Of a DNA stretch of 64,000 nucleotides, positions 21,901 to 29,732 are shown one piece after another. The stretch is from Irpex lacteus (lineage: Eukaryota; Basidiomycota; Agaricomycetes; Polyporales; Irpicaceae): contig MQVO02000017.1 in assembly GCA_001986395.2 (NCBI GenBank), positions 434,001-498,000 on the forward strand, written 5' to 3'. The position numbers were made by a program, and so were the translations under genes. Below the pieces are notes generated by a model that worked only from the letters and a program-made list of their open reading frames with translations, was not told where the DNA came from and did no database searches. Positions within the stretch are counted from its first letter, which is position 1, and each line of letters begins with the position of its first letter.

Positions 21901-24008
21901 TCGTCAGATTCCAGCCATACGTAGAAGGCGAGAAGATACTCCTAGTAACAGACCACGCCGCACTACAGTGGGCGAAAACGTACGAGAACGCGAATAGACG
22001 ACTCGCCGCCTGGGGGGCTATCTACTCCGCGTTCGCCCCCGGGCTCGAAATCATCCACCGACCGGGACGCACGCATTCGAACGTCGACCCTCTTTCTCGA
22101 CTCGCAAGAGCTCCTCCTCCGCACACTTCTCCGCTCCCGGACGTCACTCCTTCGCTACACCTGGACGGGGAGTTCGCGAGGAAAGCAGAGGAGGCCGCGG
22201 AGTTCCAACCAGCGAAACGGGCAACCGCAGCAGTGACGATCCAGGACTGGAAGGAAGTCTTGGTTGAAGCTGAGGCTCGGCAGACCCGAAGAAGTGAACG
22301 TCTAGCGAGGAAGGAAGCACAGGAGAAGACTGCGACTGGCGACGGGGGGGCGACCACCTCAGAGGCAAAAGAGCCAGGAGAAGCTCCTACCCAACCTCTA
22401 CCTTCTGCTCAAGCTCCCCCCGAGGGGCCATCAGACGACGATAATGACTCCGATCCCTACGACGCCCGCAAACTGTGGGAAGCCACGCACAGGCCACCTA
22501 CGGTCTTAGTAGAGATGAGCGAAGCGTCGAGGCAGAAGTATGTGGAAGGGTATAAGTCAGACGTCACCTTTCGCAGTCACTGGCAGAAACAATCCGACGA
22601 GCCCGAGTCTTGGGATCCAGCTAACCGCTACTTCAAGGACGCAGACGACTTACTTTACTTCCGCGATGCTGACTTCCACGCCCGACTCTGTGTACCACGA
22701 TCAGAGCGCAACGAAGTACTACGCACGGCGCACGAAAGCCCTTACCTGACGGCTCACGCTGGGCCAGAGAAACTATGGGACTACCTCAGCGTTCGATTCT
22801 ACTGGCCCCGCATGAAGACCGACATTCTCGAGTTCTGCGCGTCTTGCGATGTGTGTCAAAAGACGAAGCCAGCGAACTTCAGGAAGTACGGCCGACTGCA
22901 ACCTCATTCAGTACCTTCGAGACCGTACGAGTCGATATCCATGGATCTGATAGTGAACCTACCCTGGTCGGAGGACTGCAACGCAGTGTTAGTGTTCGTC
23001 GATCGACTCACGAAGCACGCACAATTCATTCCTACCACGACGGGGCTGAACGCCAAAGGGTTCGCTATGTTGTTCGTTAAGCATATCGCCTGCAAATTCG
23101 GACTCCCAGCTAATATCGTCACCGACCGAGACCCGCGCTGGACCTCCATATTCTGGAGAGAAGTGGCAAGTCTGTTGAGAACAGAGATGTTGCTGGCGTC
23201 CTCACATCATCCCCAACACGACGGTCAGACGGAGATCGTGAATCGCCAGCTGGAGACTATGCTACGCGCTTATGTGAAGGACGATAAAGAGAGTTGGTGC
23301 GAGTGGATCCCCTTGCTAGAACATGCGTACAACTCCCGAGTCCACGGCGCCACTGGCTCTAGCCCCTACTTCTTGTTATATGGCTTCGAACCCCGAGGGA
23401 CGTTAGACGTGGTGGATCCAGTATCAGGCAGCGTGGATCGCAGTAAGGAGACGTCGGAGTTCCTGAACCAGCTGAACATGCATCGCGAAAGTGCGAGGAG
23501 GTCGATCGCTCGCTCTCAGGCGAAGCAAGCTAGCTGGTACAACAAAGGGCGAAGGACGATGGAATTCGAAGCGGGCGATCTGGTGCTAGTGAATCCGCAC
23601 AGCCTCGAATGGCTAGAAAGCAAGGGAGAAGGAGCTAAGTTAGTGCAACGCTGGATAGGACCGTTTGAAGTCCAGCAACGGATCAACGAGAATACGTACC
23701 GTCTGCGTCTTAACCCGTCTTACCCAGGGAGCCCTGTCTTCAACCTCGAACACTTGAAGCGTTATAAATCTTCCCCAGAGGAGTTCGGGCCCCGCTCGAC
23801 GTTGGACGACACGCGAGCCGCACCTGCAAGCGAAGAATACGAGGTAGAAGCCATCGTAGGACATAAATACGACAAGAAGCGACGTACCATGACGTATCTG
23901 GTCAGATGGGCTGGCTATTCCCCTCTCTACGACGATTGGAAGACTGCGAAGGAGCTGGCCACGGCTCCCGAGATCCTACACAAGTATCGTCGCAAGCACA
24001 AGCTGTGA
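15948..24008 (+). CDS. Gag-Pol polyprotein with C-terminal chromodomain
   Basis: 2686 aa in one frame. Gag: residues 1 to about 1000, with a Gly/Pro-rich stretch including four 15-aa repeats (from residue 571) and a zinc knuckle CX2CX4HX4C starting at C974. Protease: LDSGAD with catalytic Asp about 1193. Reverse transcriptase: WGAPVVIVY, DYRKLNAVT, and YIDD at 1733-1736. RNase H: YTDASD (Asp about 1882), then an insert of roughly 65 aa before VIAYWSR. Integrase: HHCC zinc domain ending CASCDVCQ, then catalytic Asp 2333 (MDL), TDRD, and a Glu in DGQTEIVN. Chromodomain: from about 2631, with YLVRWAGY and DDW, which in chromoviruses directs integration to marked chromatin. There is no frameshift or stop between gag and pol. 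All catalytic residues I looked for are present, so the element may be active. Confidence 0.95.
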   Translation: MAQNAQSSGNFSPSDGQSRTPSRLPPTPTVTLPGSLGEHSFVADSRRRQLLTIQEETSAQARADQEEVDQELARLDEVEDVEEDPSKSRAEMLYEEYVRDGSTRVSLKQEISQYVNRHRWDPTDIVDYGTAIGAPNRTRFALRPPILRALDRVFHSLQTLLANLAREVPARRARNNYHYLLDPKGDMLPVLRGANSLAELSGAWEILRERLEKGSKFVARYLEESKGAQNISSPTSTLPEAYLPFQENAIPDQRIREYKAMIPTHQKDELAPADVLDLARPLEDLIEVPEQLRQAFPPREPEVAPRAFSYRINGEQQDMSHYNRTSYGAYAAGFAVPAGYQPAESISTAMSRKNRTRTRNTNSNAAAPAPSVQLDEAGPFHNADWSQLYSSTARVEYRGTEEQAGRAPRPLEAPDVQAGNVLHGLASTIAPPRAPVAGPAVTRVAPAGPPTEDAYALGMVLPRFEVNASSNDPGRDYVDSQQTRASTRNVPAPALSAGRGFFGSRAPQAPVEETVPFGATHSPDSGNQSSRGPPAGGGSPGRGPPGGGPPGGGSSGGRPPGGPPGGSPGGGPPFGGGYPGGPPGGGPPFGGGYPGGPPGGGPPFGGGYPGGPPGGGPPFGGGYPGGPPYHGGGGGPPPGGPGGPGGPYGAWIPQQNGQWDPQFQMPTALVPQIKLGHTIDSAIPIWDGLGSTALEWFACVQEFAGAGGYIPYQLGYHLWSRLEEGSGVRSWFQGLTPDWKAWMRRFYLNFLVGVEQNWLGLTWRQDRSAEYAVQSFRQHGHSRESPSKFIQRRLMFSRLLYADLVGTPEEVREVMRATPVAWKNILNSDQMPSVMALQTRVVEMEPQLLAAADPVHSISFSKDQFARYMREYLRENSDSRNVRHRVAHIASSNQADNYAPFDAVVDWNVPSEDVAYVERDGADSASTNFKDESPLVVECFAIAKKRQRPPPKDGYPFKKRDEVVSPLRPPPSPCKCCGSDKHWDKECPWYNLWEKKFGKSRVRVARIAGTAAEEETYDSMYNNAFEELITQACHSLYLEPAVKSARFAYAQLMEAYEAAQPQPRVREANATSKNASAPVRKPARVTIEEVPEDFIALPTASTYLIEDAEGAGVAYPLVPSERKSSSEDARPSNREAADPYDADDDGRPTQEGVNWVKPRRYKPSGSSALGVSVLSLQGHINDINEPATDLRLDSGADITLISAEYYAKLAKPPKLRTGRKMDLWQLTDRKSKIEGYIEVPVFVKSKTGELVGLLAEAYVVPGMNVPILLGEDFHLAYELTVARHVEFGTTVSVANSGWQFEAKGVQRPTYPELTPDPSRLASFVRAKLHRRNRNRRWRKAKASQRHSQSALVSEDVRIPPHTCVNVPVLGPFEKAGTWLVEKSMLGDDRVAPLVIPNVLIESAYPRVPVANTTTKTRWLRKGEVLAELRNPDEYFDKPGDVKQWTEMSIAGHRVAALVRATREARDEESTADRVFWVKDDGSCVEVPVREAQTAESEDEKGKEVPVLEPDEEWGPKTAEVPDPTIYPSEKLEELIDVAELPEELRPRVWEMLRRRVKAFGFDGRLGHMETKCRIRTKEGVQPISVPMYASSPAKKQVIDAQINTWFAQGVIEPSQSPWGAPVVIVYRNGKARFCVDYRKLNAVTIPDEFPLPRQTEILSALSGAQVLSSLDALSGFTQIELAEEDVEKTAFRTHRGLFQFRRMPFGLKNGPSIFQRTMQNILAPYLWLFALVYIDDIVVYSRNYEEHLSHLDKVLEAIERSGLTLSPKKCHLFYSSILLLGHKVSRLGLSTHEEKVKAISELQRPTKVAELQTFLGMIVYFSAFIPYYADLAAPLFKLLRKGIAWRWGPEEEEAFEAAKAALVAAPVLGHPIEGRPYRLYTDASDVAIGCCLQQVQPLQAKDLAGTKAYEKLAKSFEEGASVPRFVTKLSSKIEDHAFEDIWGKSLDETTVHVERVIAYWSRTLKSAETRYSATEREALGAKEGLVRFQPYVEGEKILLVTDHAALQWAKTYENANRRLAAWGAIYSAFAPGLEIIHRPGRTHSNVDPLSRLARAPPPHTSPLPDVTPSLHLDGEFARKAEEAAEFQPAKRATAAVTIQDWKEVLVEAEARQTRRSERLARKEAQEKTATGDGGATTSEAKEPGEAPTQPLPSAQAPPEGPSDDDNDSDPYDARKLWEATHRPPTVLVEMSEASRQKYVEGYKSDVTFRSHWQKQSDEPESWDPANRYFKDADDLLYFRDADFHARLCVPRSERNEVLRTAHESPYLTAHAGPEKLWDYLSVRFYWPRMKTDILEFCASCDVCQKTKPANFRKYGRLQPHSVPSRPYESISMDLIVNLPWSEDCNAVLVFVDRLTKHAQFIPTTTGLNAKGFAMLFVKHIACKFGLPANIVTDRDPRWTSIFWREVASLLRTEMLLASSHHPQHDGQTEIVNRQLETMLRAYVKDDKESWCEWIPLLEHAYNSRVHGATGSSPYFLLYGFEPRGTLDVVDPVSGSVDRSKETSEFLNQLNMHRESARRSIARSQAKQASWYNKGRRTMEFEAGDLVLVNPHSLEWLESKGEGAKLVQRWIGPFEVQQRINENTYRLRLNPSYPGSPVFNLEHLKRYKSSPEEFGPRSTLDDTRAAPASEEYEVEAIVGHKYDKKRRTMTYLVRWAGYSPLYDDWKTAKELATAPEILHKYRRKHKL
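17658..17837 (+). repeat. 45-bp tandem repeat inside gag (four copies)
   Basis: Four in-phase copies of a 45-bp unit start at 17658, 17703, 17748 and 17793, each encoding PPFGGGYPGGPPGGG with mostly third-position differences. It is part of a longer Gly/Pro-rich linker (about 17530-17890) between the N-terminal and capsid-like parts of Gag. Such repeats change copy number easily. Confidence 0.9.
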
Positions 24009-24101
24009 CTCCCGGTCCGAATTAATTTAATATTAGCGCTCTGCGAGCGCCTCACTCTCTTTACGCGTTCAAGACGCCCTTACCACGTTCCTTTTCTCTC
24101 C

Positions 24102-26225
24102 ATGATTTTATCTTGCTTAGTCGTATCCTTTTTCGTATTCGCTCTTTTCTACCCTGGTCTCGGACTCATTAGATACGTACACAACTATACAGTAGCGGAA
24201 CGAACTAACTACTCCGACGCAGCCACCGCAAGTTCCCATGCCTCGAAGCGCGGACCACAAACAGACTGGAAACACACGCCCACAATGTCTGGAGCGAAGC
24301 CTTCTTACCGATCCCTCTGGTTCCAATTCCACCACTTCCCCCATGTCGACTACCTCAGCTCTTACAAGATCGCTAACGACACGGGCGAGTGCTGGATCGC
24401 CTGGAACGACGACGCCGACGTAGTTCCGCATCGTACAGCCCTAGAGCATTACCGCGGACAAGAGACACAGTTCGATTCGCGTTGCCCCGAGTCGTTCACA
24501 GGAGCCTTCTGGTCAGGGTCGGGGAGAGATTATCTGGCGTATGGAGTGGACATGGATAAGGTGCGCGAACGTCTAGGTCCCCTGACGTTGCCCTGGGTAC
24601 ATTCGTACTTCGACAACGAGGATAGTCACCTAGATCCCGCCGACGGTTCACGCATCCATCCTGGGCTCTTCACTAAGATCAAAAGGGAGCTACGCATCGC
24701 CAAGGACCTCGTCGCTTTCCTAGACCGGCGAGGAGGGTCCCCACAGAACGTCATCGATCGATCTTACTCCGGAGAAGACTTAGGGTTCGCTGATGGGGCG
24801 GAGGCCGTACGGGACGAGTTGCGCAGAGCTAGACAAGTCATGGACGAACGCCTCGCCGCTATCAACTTCGGGCTACTTCACGCGGAAGAAAACGTTCGGG
24901 TGTTCGTCCGTCAGAAGTATGGTGCGTACTTGGACACCTGGCATCTACTCTCGGAGATGAGGGGCATCTACGTCGACTTTCGCGAGTTCGATCCCCACGC
25001 TACACACCTGCTCGATTACATCCAGATGGGCGTTCCCGTCTTCTACCCCATCGACGCCGAATACTGCCCTAAACTCACCGAGGAGGAGATCCTTATCGCG
25101 GAGTCTCTGTCGCAGCCTCGAGATCTCACTTTCGCTCTGTTGGACGCCACGCCCTGGCCAACCATCCGTAAGTCAGAGGCGGTACCTCGTAAACGCTTCG
25201 GGGCTCCCAGCTTCGGAGAAGCACCTTTGCTGGCGGACCGACCTTCTCAGTACGAGCGGTGGGACAGTCTCGCCGACTACGCCAAGCTCATCCTCACGGA
25301 CGTACTGCACGACAACGCGCCCCCCATCCTATTCCCTTTCGAAGGGAGCTCGGCTCCTTACCTTGAGCGCGCACGTCTCGTCGTCGAACCCCTCACAGAG
25401 CTGCGGATGATGTGCTGGGCCGCCCGTTACCGTGCCACCCACGTTTCTGACGTCTTAAACGAGGCGTTACTGCGAGGATGGATCCTACAGATCGCGTTCC
25501 CTACCGAGTACTTGGACGACCTCGCAAGGAGCGGGGAACAAACTCCCTCTGCTGATCCTCCCCTCTACGACCAGCTCGTCGTCGTCATAGACGTAGACGA
25601 CCTCGACGTGCCTCGAGAATGGGCGCGGTACCAGAAGCGGCTGTCCCTTCTGCTTTCTCGACCGCACGCTTACGTCTTCCTGCACCTCGGCGGCCTCTAT
25701 TGGCGACTTGCTCTGCTTTTCGGCGAGAGGTACATCCAGGCGTGGAAGACAAGGCTTCTAGGGCCGTCTGAAGGGCTAATCCACCGTCGTATGACCTCCT
25801 CCAGTATCTATGGCCATTGGAGCGACGTGGTGACTGAAACCGAGAAGAAAGTGCTTCTGGGCCTTTGCCGCTGCAAGACTACAGGCGTCGAGCGCACCTG
25901 GTTCCCCCCTCCGGAGCTGCTTATCAAACACCGCTTCCACGATGGAGAGTGGTCGCAGCTGGAGGAGTACTTCCTTAGGGAGCGATACGACAGTCTCCAA
26001 AGAGGCGAGAGCACGTACCGGCCGCTCACTAGTGAAGAGTGGGAGGTCGAGCTCGTCCAGTACCGGCCGGGACAACTCTTACGGGACTCGTTCGTAGTCG
26101 TACACTCTCCCGCTGCCCATGGGTTGCTATCGGACGCACGCACCGAGTTTGGGGGCGCTTGGGACCGCGCTACCCTCGAAGAGATCAATCGTTCCTTGGT
26201 CCACGAGGATGAGGTTGACGAGTAG
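24102..26225 (+). CDS. Accessory ORF of the chromovirus, 707 aa, function unknown
   Basis: Starts 93 nt after the gag-pol stop and ends 41 nt before the 3' LTR. It is intact, GC-rich like pol, and on the same strand. Residues 4-22 are strongly hydrophobic and could be a signal anchor; the rest is soluble in character, with acidic and Trp/Tyr-rich patches. Recognisable stretches such as LPWVHSYFDNEDSHLDP, GSRIHPGLF and YSGEDLGFADG match no family I can name. There is no fusion peptide, furin site or second membrane segment, so I do not call it an envelope. A second Met at 24285 would remove the hydrophobic part, and a TTGCTTAG acceptor-like site at 24113-24120 raises the possibility that translation starts on a spliced RNA. 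I recognise no related domain. Confidence 0.8.
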   Translation: MILSCLVVSFFVFALFYPGLGLIRYVHNYTVAERTNYSDAATASSHASKRGPQTDWKHTPTMSGAKPSYRSLWFQFHHFPHVDYLSSYKIANDTGECWIAWNDDADVVPHRTALEHYRGQETQFDSRCPESFTGAFWSGSGRDYLAYGVDMDKVRERLGPLTLPWVHSYFDNEDSHLDPADGSRIHPGLFTKIKRELRIAKDLVAFLDRRGGSPQNVIDRSYSGEDLGFADGAEAVRDELRRARQVMDERLAAINFGLLHAEENVRVFVRQKYGAYLDTWHLLSEMRGIYVDFREFDPHATHLLDYIQMGVPVFYPIDAEYCPKLTEEEILIAESLSQPRDLTFALLDATPWPTIRKSEAVPRKRFGAPSFGEAPLLADRPSQYERWDSLADYAKLILTDVLHDNAPPILFPFEGSSAPYLERARLVVEPLTELRMMCWAARYRATHVSDVLNEALLRGWILQIAFPTEYLDDLARSGEQTPSADPPLYDQLVVVIDVDDLDVPREWARYQKRLSLLLSRPHAYVFLHLGGLYWRLALLFGERYIQAWKTRLLGPSEGLIHRRMTSSSIYGHWSDVVTETEKKVLLGLCRCKTTGVERTWFPPPELLIKHRFHDGEWSQLEEYFLRERYDSLQRGESTYRPLTSEEWEVELVQYRPGQLLRDSFVVVHSPAAHGLLSDARTEFGGAWDRATLEEINRSLVHEDEVDE

Positions 26226-26266
26226 GTTAGCTGATAGTTCGACGCACACTGCGTGCTGGGGGGCTC

Positions 26267-26642
26267 TGTGACCGGGCACTTTGGTCAAACACTTAGCGCT
26301 CGTCTCACGTGGAATTTACCGATTATTTTGCATTTTGTAGTTAACTCTCGGCATGAGCAAACCTCATGTTCGCCTCATGCCTCTTGTGTTAAGTAGCTGT
26401 ACCACGTAGAGAATATCATCTTCTTTTTCGCACATTCCGTCTTCGCTGGAGCTTCGCTCGCGAAGGCACTGCGAGAGACGATCTACTCGAACTTTATCTC
26501 GTCGTCGCGGCTAACTACGCGAGCGACGATCTACTGCCTAAAGAGGCAGTCGTACTTCACTCACACCTCTGGTTCCTGGCGTCCGCCGGACGACTCACGG
26601 TCGATCCACCCAGATCTGAGACTGCTCGCGTCGAGCGTCACA
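26267..26642 (+). repeat. 3' long terminal repeat
   Basis: 376 bp, same sequence as the 5' copy. A short purine run (TGGGGGG) ends a few bases upstream and is the only candidate polypurine tract. Confidence 0.95.
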
Positions 26643-26696
26643 GTTGGCCACCATGACCGTCGTATGGGAGATGGTTGAGGTGAACATACAGGGGTG

Positions 26697-28334
26697 TCAG
26701 TGTAGACTCCCTCGAGGTTTCTTCTCCAGCTGCCGTTCAAGTATGTGCAAGCTCTTCAAGTGCTGTTTTTCATACCTATCCGACTCCAGTAGGTCTGTCC
26801 AGATGCGACCTGATAAACTGAAATTAGTGCTGCAAGCGTAGGAACGATGCAACAGGCGACGCACCGTTCGGCTCCAGTGTGACCAGATCCACGCTCACTG
26901 CCTTGCGCTCCTTCTTGGCCTCATATGCAAGAACGAGATCGATAGTTTCACTTGCAGGGCCGAGCAGTTGAACGAAAGGTTTTACGGACTCTTCCAGGTG
27001 ACCGAGGGATTCAAACAGCAGTACCAGGGCGCGGATGGTGGGGTGGGTCCTGGCGTGATTGACCAGAGCATCGAAGTTGGGAAGCGTGTAGTACTCATAC
27101 ATGTATGCGTGCATGCCTACCACGCTCAGGGCGGAGGCCGGCCGGTCCGTGACTGGTGCTTCTTCGAATACAAAATGAACCACGCTCGCGCGCATGGTTG
27201 TCGCTTGCTCCGAGATGTTGAATCCTGAGAGAGCGCTCGACGTCAATATAAAAAGCGAATAGCATCACTGCTTGAGATGCTCACCGATCTGCACGCGCAT
27301 GTCAGGATGTGTCCCGTCTCCCCACAGCAGCGTCATGAACTTCATCATCCACACAAGTTCCTCGCCGCTGAGCCGGTGCAATGGGCAGTTCGGGTTCATC
27401 ATCAGAGCTGTCAAAGCGAGGTGAACAGAGTTGGTGCAGGTTCCTGTAGCCCAAATGCTCAGAGAGCGTGGTCTGCGTTGACAGGCGATTGTGCTAGTGC
27501 TGGAGGCATACGGGAGTGCTACAGCCATCTGTTCATTCCATGTTATTTTACGGAACGAAATGGAAGTGGCGCAAGAAAAGTGCCTGATGTACTTTGTGAC
27601 ATGACAGAATGAGGGCAGATGGACATCTGTAAGATAGATATCATTTGGCAGGCATGAGCTCGGTACAGCTATAGATGGCGGTATGCCCCAGTGTGGTGTA
27701 TTGAGCTTCGCAGGGTTAAAGCCGTCTGGGACGGGGCCGTTAATGAAGAGACATTCGAGCTTGTCTCGAATAGCGGGAAGACAGAGAAGATGAAGGAAAG
27801 AGGTTTGTCTCTCTGACCCTTGCGGGGCCAATGTTCCACTGTAGCTATGAGTAACTTCTATGACCCTGATGAGCTGGTGTACCGGTGTAAGTCTCGGACA
27901 CCCTTCAACGACGTATCGTCTAAATATCTCCGCGTCCTGGTAAGAATTGATCTTTAGAGTTCGTTCTGAGAACATATGTTGCCGACACCTGTTGGCCCAG
28001 AAGAGACAGACAAGTGAGCACTGTCTGAGGTCCATCAGTGCGTCCCTCGGGCTTAGTATTCCTGGTTTCCGTCTTAGATCGCTGCCATGAAGTTCAGAAA
28101 GACGATCGTTGACGTAAAATAGTATATTATGAAAGAGCTCGGGAGGAATGCGTGCGGCAAGCGACGCCAACGCCTAAACACGTCGGGAATGGCAGAATAT
28201 GTGAGCACACGCATCCACATCATTCATACTACACTCACTTCGGACACCGTCAACTCAAATAACAAGTCTATCCCGTACATAGGCCAAAAGGGCAATTCAT
28301 CCGACTGATCCTGCGGTTCATATTGCTGGTCCAT
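26697..28334 (-). CDS. F-box-like protein, copy 3
   Basis: Spliced model: exon 1 28334-28239, exon 2 28173-27285, exon 3 27224-26865, exon 4 26809-26697; introns 65, 60 and 55 nt; 1458 nt, 485 aa. Exon 1 is the same length as in copy 2 and opens MDQQ...DQSDELPFWP. The F-box-like core is IPPELFHNILFYVN followed by CSLVCLFWANRCRQHMF. Intron 2 is 7-9 nt shorter than in the paralogues and has TTGAC instead of CTGAC as branch site, but keeps the GTGAGC donor and CTCTCAG acceptor, so the gene is read as intact. Its 3' end is now followed after about 50 bp by the LTR retrotransposon, which may supply a new terminator or antisense transcription. The role is inferred from the F-box only. Confidence 0.8.
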
Positions 28335-28822
28335 GGCGTTCGTGGAGGAGAGTCGTTTGACTGTATACGGCTTATCCACTTGCAGTCGGATAGATGGCGT
28401 TCAAAACGAATGTAGGGGACGGGTCGTGAAGTGGAAAGAAGGGGAGGAGAGAGATGTAACAGAGAGTTGCCGCGAGAAACCACGAGGCGATGTTATATCT
28501 ATGTAAACATCGATTCCCGTGGACAACAGTTTTCAGTGTGCGAAAGGAAGTCAGTCCACGAGGACATCTTCGTACGATGTCGTTGGGGCGTGGGTCACAC
28601 CGACGATATGCATAGCCTCAGAGTCTTCGAAGCAATATGACTTCAGCCACCTCCTTCCCTTCCAACCGTCAACTCCCAGTCACAGCCGCAAACACGTACG
28701 CTGCGCCGTATCGAGCATTAGTATGCCTACCAATGTACTGTCTCTGAAGAAACCTATATCGTCTGCGTACACTGGCCGGAGTGAGAAGCGTCTTTGACTG
28801 TCCAAGTCACCCTGATTTCCAT

Positions 28823-28890
28823 CTGCGAAGTGCCTATCAAAGCGTGTCAGATAGCTCTTGTACTCCGGTTTATCAAGGCAATGCTCATAC
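28823..28890 (-). other. Conserved intron-like segment, copy 3
   Basis: 68 nt, differing from the copy at 11493-11560 by one base I can see. GT at the 5' end, CGCAG at the 3' end on the minus strand. The 3' end lies 489 nt upstream of the F-box copy 3 start codon. Confidence 0.6.
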
Positions 28891-29102
28891 CGCTTTGACT
28901 GCATGTAGTTTGCGCCACTACCACGTGGAAGTCAGAGGACCAAGACACGTTGTGCAGGCGTGCATCGCAGTATCATGCACGGACGTTGAAGTTTCCGCGT
29001 AAGTGCCTGCAACTTCCGTTTGGACGGCAAGTAAAATGTGTGCACAAGCCGCACGATTCGTGCGTGAATCTAGTGAACAAATGAGCCAGTCATGAGCTGC
29101 GT

Positions 29103-29310
29103 ACGCCCGGATCCGCGGATAGTTATCTATTGGAATGTGTTGACTGTTCGTGTGTGCGTTCAACGTGAAGGAAATTGGAGGCGACGATATTGAGGCGACG
29201 ATATGGAGGCACGCCCGGATCCGCGGATCGTTATCTATTGGAATGTATTGACTGTTCGTGTGTGCGTTCAACGTGAAGGCAATTGGAGGCGACGATAGGG
29301 TGGGGCTGTG
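29103..29310. repeat. Local 108-bp tandem duplication
   Basis: The sequence beginning ACGCCCGGATCCGCGG occurs at 29103 and again at 29211, followed each time by the same 80-100 bases with a few changes. The matching place in unit 2 (about 11770) has a single copy, so the duplication happened after the units separated. The copies are non-coding as far as I can see. Confidence 0.85.
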
Positions 29311-29732
29311 TCCATGGAACGAATGAGTAGTCGAGATACATCTCATATCATACTTAGACGATAGAAAACTGTCAGATACATGTAGAGCTCACGGGTAATG
29401 GAAAACATGCATGTTACGAGATGCCTTGGAGCTGATTTCGCTGATTTCGTCCTTTCGTGAGTGGCCTACATTTCTTCTGTTACGTCGGTAAGAGCCGCCG
29501 CTTGAATGTTAACGATCGTTGGTACCAGGCTACGCTATTGCTCACAATTAGATACATTGGATATCTGTTCGTCCCACCGTAATAGTTGTGGTCAAATTAG
29601 TTAGATAGATGACTAGACTTGGGCGAACGCACTTTTCGCCTACTCATCTCGCGGCCGGTATCACATCTCTCGACCCAATTTCTCCTCCACGAAGTCCGTC
29701 AGCCATCGTCGTTTGAAGAACGCTTCGACCTC

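Larger units (their letters stand above)
15335..26647 (+). mobile_element. Ty3/gypsy chromovirus LTR retrotransposon with an extra 3' ORF
   Basis: Complete element 15340-26642 (11,303 bp) flanked by the 5-bp target duplication GTTGG (15335-15339 and 26643-26647). Both LTRs are 376 bp, start TGTGACC, end GTCACA and are identical as far as I can read, so insertion was recent. Order: 5' LTR, leader, a single gag-pol ORF with protease, RT, RNase H, integrase and chromodomain, then a second ORF, then 3' LTR. The insertion point is about 50 bp downstream of the stop codon of F-box copy 3. The unoccupied site is seen in unit 2 at 9329-9333, where the same flanks are joined by one GTTGG. A single Gag-Pol frame plus chromodomain is the layout of the Tf1/sushi-like chromoviruses. 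Confidence 0.95.

Noticed and set aside
24102..26225. Envelope gene of an errantivirus-like element
   Set aside because: Only one N-terminal hydrophobic segment exists. There is no C-terminal anchor, cleavage site or fusion peptide, and chromoviruses are not known to carry env.
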